Source of the DNA: Pisolithus tinctorius
Lineage: Eukaryota > Basidiomycota > Agaricomycetes > Boletales > Pisolithaceae
Reading direction: 5' to 3'
Assembly: GCA_024663395.1 (NCBI GenBank)
Contig: JANFAH010000063.1
Coordinates: 124,001 to 188,000 of the forward strand
DNA: 64,000 nucleotides
Each line of letters starts with the position of its first letter. Position 1 is the first letter of the stretch. The translations under genes and the position numbers were made by a program. Shown one piece after another: positions 56,565-64,000 of the stretch. Under the pieces are notes generated by a model. The model saw only the letters and a list, made by a program, of their open reading frames with translations. It was not told where the DNA came from and did no database searches.

Positions 56565-58367
56565 TGTGAGTCAAAGTGTGGAAAGGTGGTGGAAACCAAC
56601 CAAAACCAACACCAAAGACAAATAGTGAGAAAGTGGTGGTGTGCCTCTGTGGAACCTGGAGGGCAGAAAAATCTAAAGTGGGGGGATTTCAATGGCAGGT
56701 GCTCTTGGTGCAAGTCAATGATGAGTTACATAGGAGTAGATGAACAGATGATGACTGTGAGGGGGAAGCTGAATAGAGCAAGGGTATTCAGCCAAAAGGA
56801 CTCCTGGTGCAAGCCAATGTTGAGTTCTGCAGGAGTGAAAGGATGACTAAGCATGGATGGGACTGCAGATAATGAATGAAGGTAGATAGACCCTTGATGG
56901 AGCCTCAACTACCAAGGATGAGGATTGATGACAGATAGACCCCTTCATGGAGCCTCAACTGTTGACAATGAGTTACTTCAGAGATGAGCTGAACTGACTG
57001 CTGACTTCTGATTGCTTCCATTGTTGCTAAGTACATGGGGTTTATATACTGTGGGGGAGCACAGCCCATGACAAACAAGGCACAAATGCTTGGTAAGTAA
57101 TGAGTAAGGACTGTAAGCAATGAGTAATCATGATGAGTAAGTGAGGAATGAAAAGTAAGCAAGCAAAGAAGGTTGGTAAGTATTGACAACAAATGAGTCA
57201 AAATATCACAGTATGAGTCAAAGAACATCAGAAGCTGAGTAAGTGCACTGGTATCACATTAGGGGGTGGCAATGCATGACAGGTCTTGGCAGAGACATCA
57301 CTAGATCAAAGGATGGGATGACAGATGGATGGTGTTTCCAGATGGGGAAGTATTAAATCCAGAAATGAAGGGCATGAGTCAGGCATCAAAGGGCTAGGGT
57401 GTTGGGGGTCTGTGAGGGCAACAGGAGCATAGGCAATCACATCTCCCATCCATTCATCCTCTCAGAAAAGTTAACAAAACACTTCATGAATGAGGCTCTG
57501 ATGGAGGAGAAGGAGAAGGGGGGATGTCTTCTGCTGGGTCTTGCAGTAAGAAGGCAAGATGCATGTCATACTCATCATGGATGCAATCAGGGAGGGCAGA
57601 GAACAGTAGATTATGCTGCAGCTGTCACAATGTAGGGAGAATGATGGATGAGATTGGAATAAAGACATTGCAGGGAGCAGGGAGGAAGGATCCATATGCT
57701 TCATCAAGTGGGGAGACTGAAATGACTACATAGGACCTTTTCTAACTGTGTGAGAGACCTGAGGTGACCAGAGAACATCCTTCTGGAAGTCATACTGACA
57801 AGGAGAACATGCTGACCAAACTGCATGGGATGAGATGGGGCTGACAATGATAGGATGAACCAGGGGGCTTCAGGATGGAAGCTGGTGGGAATGCCTGGCA
57901 GATATACATAGCCACTGTCTCTGGCAAAGGAGACAAGTGAGATGATTGATGAAGAGGTGGCCATTTCTGATGGACTTAGTGAAATGAGCATCTGATACAT
58001 GGAGTGCTGTAGAAATGCATAGGGTGTGAGGATCCTTTCCAAACTCAGAAGGCAGGATCACATGGCTGAGTACTTTAAGCAAGTGTGAGAATGGAGTTGA
58101 TATCTTTGGAAATGGGGGAGATACAACAAAAACTGGAATGCCATACATGGGCATGAAAAACTTTTGATGGGTGCTTAACTCACTTCCTCTTTTCTCTCTA
58201 GCACTGATGACTTCATGTGTGAAGGACAACTGCTAATGTCCAGCAGCCTTTCTATGCATGAGGGCTATAGTCTTCATCTGCATCCATGGCATTGTGTGCA
58301 ACTCATCAACAAGTCAGGCAGAGTCAGCTGTAACCATGTCCACAACACCTTTGGTGTATGACAACAG
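56561..58367. mobile_element. LTR-like repeat, copy 2 (CpG-decayed)
   Basis: Element 56565-58363 (about 1.8 kb), same orientation as copy 1 (31348-33822) and the same ends TGTGAGTCAAAG...GTATGACA. Differences from copy 1 are dominated by CG to TG/CA, for example at GGCGCAAGTTGTCGACGAG in copy 1. TATA-like GTTTATATACTG at about 57036. Flanks ATGG (left) and ACAG (right) are both one CpG transition away from ACGG, matching a 4-bp target duplication. It lacks the 659-bp tandem duplication of copy 1. Confidence 0.75.
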
Positions 58368-59198
58368 CAAGACAGGTTTTGTGAGTGGTACAGGGACACC
58401 AAACAATGTGCAATAGAGAGACTCAGAACAGAAGGGGGATATGAACTGGCAGTGTCCTAGTGTGTGGTGTGAGTGTTATAAAGATGCTGTGAGAGGTGCA
58501 ATGACATACCTTTTTTGTTTTTTTGAAGTGAGACATGGCATCACAGGGACAATGTACCTATTTTGTGTTTAGATGGGGAGAGGTGTGAGAGGTGCTGAGT
58601 GAGAGAGCAACATGTGACAATCTTGAGGGAGAGGTGGCATGGAAGTGGGAGAGATCAATTCACAATGTATGCTAGTGCATTATGTGAGTATTATCCAGAC
58701 CATGTGATCTGGAGGATGATGACATACCTAAAGTTTTGCTGAGATGCAGGCTGGGACAGCACAAAGAAGTTCTGTGAGAGAGATACTGCATGGCCAAAAG
58801 AGAGGAGCAAGAGACTGTGTCAATCTGGATACTCAGATGTCACAGATATATCTATACAAAATAATCTCAGTCATGCATGAGTAGCAACAACATCTGAGGT
58901 GATGAAGGTATAGTATGAAGCTATATATCTGTAAGTATAACAATACTGAGATGCTTGAGTGTTGAACCTGGAGTTTACATGTCAAGGGCAGTCTCATTAT
59001 GAGATGTGCTACATTGTTTGTAAGTAATGAGAAACATGCACATAAGTGCGAGACAATATGAATACAATAAGCACAAGGGTGTGAAAGTTAATTGTGTGCT
59101 CAATAGTAATGTAAAGTATGAAAGCCTCAAAGTGGAAAGTAACTTTCACATCTCAGAGTGGACACATTCAGGCTACACATGACTTGCCAAATCTAACA
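58364..59198. repeat. Repeat-derived region including probable 3' LTR of the copia remnant
   Basis: Begins with leftover 75-bp array units, then non-coding sequence. Reading the - strand, the copia open frame ends at 59206, a purine-rich GAGGGGGAG follows, and an LTR-type start TGTTAGATTTGGC lies at 59198. The far end of this LTR could not be located and no second LTR was found. Confidence 0.45.
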
Positions 59199-59205
59199 CT
59201 CCCCC

Positions 59206-61560
59206 TCAAGTTGGACATTGACTGAGTTCGATGGCAAAATGCTTCACTTTGGGTGACAGCAAGGGTTTTGTCAAAGTATCAGCAATCATATCAGTGGTTG
59301 GGCAATAGATCAGATGGATCTTGTGATTTTTGACAACCCAGTGGATAAAATGGAAGCATGTGTCGATATGTTTGGTGCATGCATGGTACTGATGGTCTTT
59401 CATGAGTGTGATAGCAGATTGATTATTGGAGAATAATGTGGTTGGCTCGATGAGTGGCCCAAAATAACTCTCCAATGAGTGACTGAAGCCATAAGGCTTC
59501 CTTGGCCACATGGGTGGCTGCCACATACTCACTCTCCATCATCAACAATGAGACAATTTCCTGTCATTTTGAAGACCACAATACTGCTCCACTGTCAATT
59601 AGGAATGCATACCCAGAGACTGCTCTGCGGTCTTCAGCCATGCTGCCATCTGCATCTGCATATCCAATGAGTGCATTGGGCGCTCTGCCATATGTTAACC
59701 TCAAGCCTTTGGTTCCTAGTAGGTAATGATAGCTTCTTCTGACTGCATCCCAGTGGGGCATCTCAGGGTTTCCAGAGAAGTGAGAGATGGTGGTCACAGC
59801 ATATGAGATGTCAGGGCAAGTGCTGAGTGAGCATACATCAGTGAACTGACAGCTTCATGATATGGTATGTGTTTCATTGCAGCATATTCAGCTCCAGTAG
59901 AGGGTGACTGGCCCAAATGAAGTTTCATACTGGGTTCCATGGGATTTGACACAGGCTTAAGCTTGTTGAAGCCAAAGCAATGGACTATAGATTTGATGTT
60001 GGGATGTTGGCACAGTGAGATGGTGCATTCATCTCTGTTTCTGGTGACTTCTATCCCAAGCAGCCAATGGAGCTCACCAAGGTCAGTGATGTCAACATGT
60101 TTCCTGATATCCTTTTTGAACTGATTGATTTTGCTCAGAGGTGTGGCAGTGATGGTGCAGTTGTCAATGTGTATGACAATGATCATGAGTTCACCAGTGC
60201 TGTGGTGTCAGAAGTATACAGCTTGGTTGATAGAACACTGGGTGAATTTGAGCTCTTCTACTAATACTTCCACCAGTCTTTGGTACCAGCAGCAACTGCA
60301 CTGCTTTAGGCCATACAGTGTTTTGCAAAGACAGCAGACTTTGTGCAGATGATTGGCAGATTTGAATCCAGGAGGCTGGTGCATGTAGATGACTTCATTG
60401 TTGGTGAGTGTGCCATTTAGATATGCCCCTTTGATGTCAATCTGATGGAGTTCTAGATTGGAGTGAGCAGCCATCATGAGTATGATGTGGATGGATGTGA
60501 GGGTTGCTACAGGTGTGAATGTGTTGAAGTAGTTGATTCCTTCAACCTGTGAAAAGCCTTGGGTGATGAGTCTAGCCTTGTATTGCACAACATTCCCAGC
60601 AGCATCCTTCTTAGCACAGAAAACCCACTTTGAACCTATGATGTTGGCACCAGGAGGTAGTCAACAAGTTCCCAGGTGCCTGCATCTTTCAGCATATTTA
60701 ACTCCTCTTTGATTCCTTCTTCCCATCATGGCCAGTCAGGGCAACAATGAGCTTCAGCTAGTGAGCTGGGCTTGAGGGTTCCTGTCTTGGTGGTAACCTC
60801 ATCCATGGCCATCACAAGGTCAATGTTGCAAAGGATGTCATCCAGGTCTTCTATGATGGATGCAAGCAGGGTTGCAGCTCCATCCTCCCCCTCAGGTCTG
60901 GCAGGGTTGACTTGATCTTCGATGATGGTAGGGAGCTGAACTCCTATAGGTACTTCAGGTACACCATGGCAATTTGTGCTTCCCTTACCAGCAAGGATTT
61001 CCATGAGACATTGACTAGGCTTTCAAATTCATTTTGTGACAGGTGGTTTGGCTGGAGGTAGTGGAGGCAAGGGTTGAGCTGGGGTGACCTGTAGAGGTGT
61101 TGGGGTTGCTTTGGTCTCCTTGATGGGTGCTGAAGATGTTAGCATTGCATTTGGTAAGTAGCCATCTTCTTCCTCCCCCTTGCAAGGTAATGGCTCAGCC
61201 AAGGAGGGGTTCCAATACACATTTCTTTCAATGGTGACTGACTTCTTTTCAGGCCAGTATATGTGACAGCTGTCTGGGCTGTTGTCATCAATCCCAACCC
61301 ATTGTCCCTCCATGACACATCCTCCAAGTTTATTTCCTCCTTCAATGCATACCCAGACACTTGAGCCCCATATATGGGCTCAACTGAGATGGCTTTGAGA
61401 TTGGTTCAGCAAGCATGTCATAAGGCAGATACTTGATTTTCTTGACTACTGCAGCAATAAGATCTTTGGCCTTCCACCTTACCAGGGACATGTCATGCTC
61501 CTTGAACTGCATGAATGGGAGAGAAGTCACCTTGAGACCATTACTGTGGAGTTGGTACAC
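59206..61560 (-). pseudogene. Ty1/copia retrotransposon pol remnant (integrase end, reverse transcriptase, RNase H)
   Basis: Read on the - strand with frameshifts and stops: 61560-61040 holds an integrase C-terminal-like block (MEGQWVGIDDNSPDSCHIYW, PEKKSVTIERNVYW); 60588-60208 is reverse transcriptase (KARLITQGFSQVEGINYFNT, FTPVATLTSIHIILMMAAHS, QIDIKGAYLNGTLTNNEVIY, LCKTLYGLKQC); 60186-59794 continues it, with IHIDNCTITA where active elements have the YVDD-type site (here HIDN); 59797-59206 is RNase H (LIGYADADGSMAEDRRAVSG, FSNNQSAITLMKDHQYHACT, KHIDTCFHFIHWVVK, DMIADTLTKPL). Gag, protease and most of integrase are missing. The order INT-RT-RH identifies Ty1/copia. CpG is depleted throughout. 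Confidence 0.88.
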
Positions 61561-61787
61561 TCACCCTCAGCAAATACCATTTCAGGGGCTGGAAAGGCAA
61601 GTTTAGTTTTTATTCTTCTCATTTGCAGATGAGGAAGGGCATCCTGGACACCTATCACCATAATGGGCTTGAATTCCCTAGTGTGGGAACCAAGGTGTAT
61701 GATTGCTCACATGACATGGGTGTCCTGGACACCCCTCACATGCCTGGTCATGTTGTGGGCTTCATTTATCTCTTGCCTGTGTGTACA

Positions 61788-62511
61788 GGCATTGTCAAGT
61801 CCAGGCCTACTCCAACCAACTCTGGTGCTATATAAGGTCTAGAGGAAGGTCTAGAAGCAAGTCCGACACACAGGAACAGAATTCTGACTAGCGAAGTGTT
61901 GGCAGGAACAAAGTCTGCTGAGGCAGAGGCAGAGTAGAGTGAGGGCGTCGGGTTTAGCTTGTGTGCTACCCCCTTGCACGATCTCCACTCTCATATTTCA
62001 GAGGGAGAGTATAGACAGAGAGTCGGAGGTAACTCTGACAGGCAGAAGTCAGAGGCAGAAGGAGTAGGAACTAAGTTGATATTCATACTGAAGAACAGCA
62101 GAGTACAGTACATGCTTTTATACTGCTATGGAAGTACAGTAATCAGAATTGGAACTGACATATGGAGACTCATAAATTTTCAAGTAAAATTTCCTGGATG
62201 ATGAATGAAGGGTAGATGGAGGACATACGAACGGGTAACACAGAACATCCAGAAAAGGAAATAGTCCAGGTGCTGGACCATGCGGTGAGTGTGCTGCAGA
62301 GTACCTGACTGCAAAGGTAGTCACATGACCCTGCAGAGGATGGACCACTCGGTCCAGTAGGAGAGCAACACAAGTCCAACAGCAGTCGGAGTGGAGATGG
62401 TTCGCAACCAACAGAAGTTGGGTGGAGTTGGTGCAGAGTGAGTGAATGACCAGTGGAGTAGGGTGCAGAGTGAGTAAGGGCTTAGTGTGAACGCATGGTT
62501 ATGACAGGCAT
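61788..62511. mobile_element. Solo LTR, 714 bp, CpG retained
   Basis: Element 61793-62506 starts TGTCA and ends TGACA (perfect 5-bp inverted ends, TG...CA), flanked by the 5-bp direct duplication GGCAT (61788-61792, 62507-62511). A TATA box CTATATAAGG lies at about 61828. It keeps many CpG while its surroundings do not, and it interrupts an older repeat whose halves (ending TGTGTGTACAGGCAT on the left) resume on the right. No internal retrotransposon region is present. Confidence 0.75.
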
Positions 62512-62739
62512 TGTGGATGCCCCTTGCACACTTGGTCATGCTGTGGGCTTCACTTATCCCTTGCCTGTGTGTACAGGCATCCATGACACCCTTGCTCATG
62601 CACTGGTGTGTGTGTTCACACAGGTATAGGCAAAAACTATCTCCCTGCATGAGGGCATCCTGGATGCCCTTGTTCCCAAACCCTGCTGACATGTTTATTA
62701 TTTTCAGAATTTTTATATTGAATTCTGACATGGTCTACT

Positions 62740-63860
62740 TCACCCCCCACATGAATCCCAGCTCTGGGAACAACACATGGAGCACTCTGGCCTCACTGCA
62801 AGAGTGGAAAGGCAATCACTGCTTGACAAAGTTGGACATCCTTGCTGAAATTGTCACCCACCACCTTGCACCTGACAACTCCCCCCCTCTGAACATCCTG
62901 GATGATGGCAAAACCCTTGAAGTGGGTCAGTCAATGGTGGTTGATGAGCCTGTCAGCAAGGAACCCAATTGCATTATCATCTTCTTGGCTTTCCCCAGCT
63001 CTAATGTGGTGATCATCAATGTAAGTCACAATTACACTATTGTGTTGAAGTTCAGTAGTTGATCCATTCACTAGGTTCTGAAATTACACAGCATCAAGGC
63101 ATTGGAGCTCCATGGGAAGCTCAGCCTGGAAAAGCACAAATCAGTGTTGAATGAGTTCTGCTGGTCCACACAAGAGGCTGGTGCTCATGTCTTGATACTG
63201 TCAATGGTAGGTATGGTCAGCCTTAACTGGCCTGTGCAAATATCATGATCATTGCCATACATATATTCCTATTGGTTGACCCTATTGTCAATTCTCTCAC
63301 AAGGATACACTGTGGTCTGCATTGGAAGATGAGCAATTGCATAGATGGATCTATCAATATCCACAACAGAAACATGTTCACTTCTATTGGCTCATCATGC
63401 ATGGCACTCCCAATGTCTTCCTGAACAATATCACATTCAACAAGGGGAATTTGCATAGCATGATTCTACTTTAACCTAATGAAAACATATTGTCATAGGT
63501 GCCTTGTTTACTGGAGGTCCAGACAACAATACTTCAACCAAGGGGGAAGATCTAAGCCCTGAGTTGGACAATCCAGAAGGCAGCATGGACATGGACCCCA
63601 AGGAACCTGCACCAAGGAACAAGAGGGGTATGAAGAAGAACTGGGACAAAGCCCCTGTAACCCCTATGAAGAAGGGTACTAAGTGGGTGATAGACCATTC
63701 CCCTCCATCTGCCAGTCAGCAACCTGGTCCTTTGAAGAAGTCAAAGGGTGGGGCCCATCCACAGAAGAATCTATTTAACAAGAGTACAGTCAATCCAAAG
63801 GCAAACAGCCCCAAAGGGAAGGCTTGGTGCGGAGCTCTGCCCCGGGACCTTCAGGTATGA
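62740..63860 (+). pseudogene. SNF2-family helicase-like repeat gene, C-terminal part
   Basis: Pieces on the + strand with introns: 62770-63020 (NTWSTLASLQEWKGNHCLTK, LNILDDGKTLEVGQSMVVDE, PNCIIIFLAFPSSNVVIIN), 63077-63207 (VLKLHSIKALELHGKLSLEK, LILSMVG), about 63300-63470 (DTLWSALEDEQLHRWIYQYP, QQKHVHFYWLIMHGTPNVFL, NNITFNKG) and 63500-63860 (basic Pro/Lys-rich tail ending GALPRDLQV). The order, a KALELHGK motif, a QQK-VH-YRLI-like motif and an FLNNI block, fits the second RecA lobe of SNF2-type helicases that are multicopy in agarics. Motif V and VI residues are partly lost (HRW for the usual arginine finger region). Relation to the H3-mimic gene is unknown. Confidence 0.5.
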
Positions 63861-64000
63861 CATGGTCTGTAGATCCCCCTGTTCCCACTGCTCCCACTCC
63901 CCCCCATTCCTGCTGCTCCCTCTCTCCACCATGCTTCAGGTGCCATGTCCAATCCTGTGCTGAATCCTGGCCTCAGCCCTGCTAACACTGAGGCCCTTTG

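Noticed and set aside
55977..56713. Long repeated frames rich in HSQNTPS and KKRYVIP
   Set aside because: They are translations of the 75-bp tandem array, open in several frames at once, which indicates a periodicity artefact.
61788..62511. A hAT-type element with an 8-bp duplication GGCATTGT
   Set aside because: The 8-bp match exists, but the TGTCA...TGACA termini and the TATA box fit an LTR with a 5-bp duplication better.

Overview
The window looks like nuclear DNA of a basidiomycete mushroom-type fungus (Agaricomycetes). Evidence: multi-exon genes with mostly 48-70 nt GT-AG introns, tight packing of conserved housekeeping genes on both strands, an F-box/leucine-rich protein of the agaric type, and a transposon complement (Tc1/mariner, PIF/Harbinger, Ty1/copia, SNF2-like and zinc-finger repeat genes) typical of that class. 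The genus cannot be told from the sequence alone.

Layout. 1-27 kb is a gene-dense host block: the end of an IML2/TTC39-like gene (+), a heat shock transcription factor (+), a long arrestin-related protein (-), an F-box protein (+), SF3B2 (-), a duplicated scrap of COG6, proteasome subunit RPN8 (+), the seven-knuckle protein GIS2/CNBP (+), COX5/COX4 (+), a Rab GTPase (+), a dual-specificity phosphatase (-) and eIF4A (-). 28.67-34.41 kb is one TA-flanked Tc1/mariner element with 111-bp inverted ends, a broken DD34E transposase and a passenger gene interrupted by an LTR-like insertion. 35.9-44.0 kb is host again: COG6 (-), PMT2 (+) and the pyruvate dehydrogenase E1 alpha gene (+). From 44.2 kb to the end there is only repeat DNA. 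It holds a PIF/Harbinger element (44467-50085) with a palindromic Tc1-type element nested in it, a repeat-family gene fusing a histone-H3-like tail to a PHD-like finger (54.2-55.8 kb), minisatellites, a second copy of the LTR-like repeat (56565-58363), a Ty1/copia remnant (59.2-61.6 kb), a young solo LTR (61793-62506) and an SNF2-like helicase remnant (62.7-63.9 kb).

How it fits together. The host genes are ordinary core functions (stress transcription, splicing, translation initiation, proteasome, respiration, pyruvate oxidation, Golgi traffic, O-mannosylation) without an obvious shared pathway. Almost all exon structures below were rebuilt by hand from splice sites and family conservation, and their coding lengths divide by three. 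The repeat block is strongly CpG-depleted (CG changed to TG or CA, with CGA codons turned to TGA stops). This looks like decay by cytosine methylation. Two stretches that keep CpG stand out: the right subterminal part of the Harbinger element and the 714-bp solo LTR. The most interesting item is the mobile-repeat gene whose protein starts with a histone H3 tail mimic (K4 and K9 positions kept) directly joined to a PHD-like cysteine cluster.
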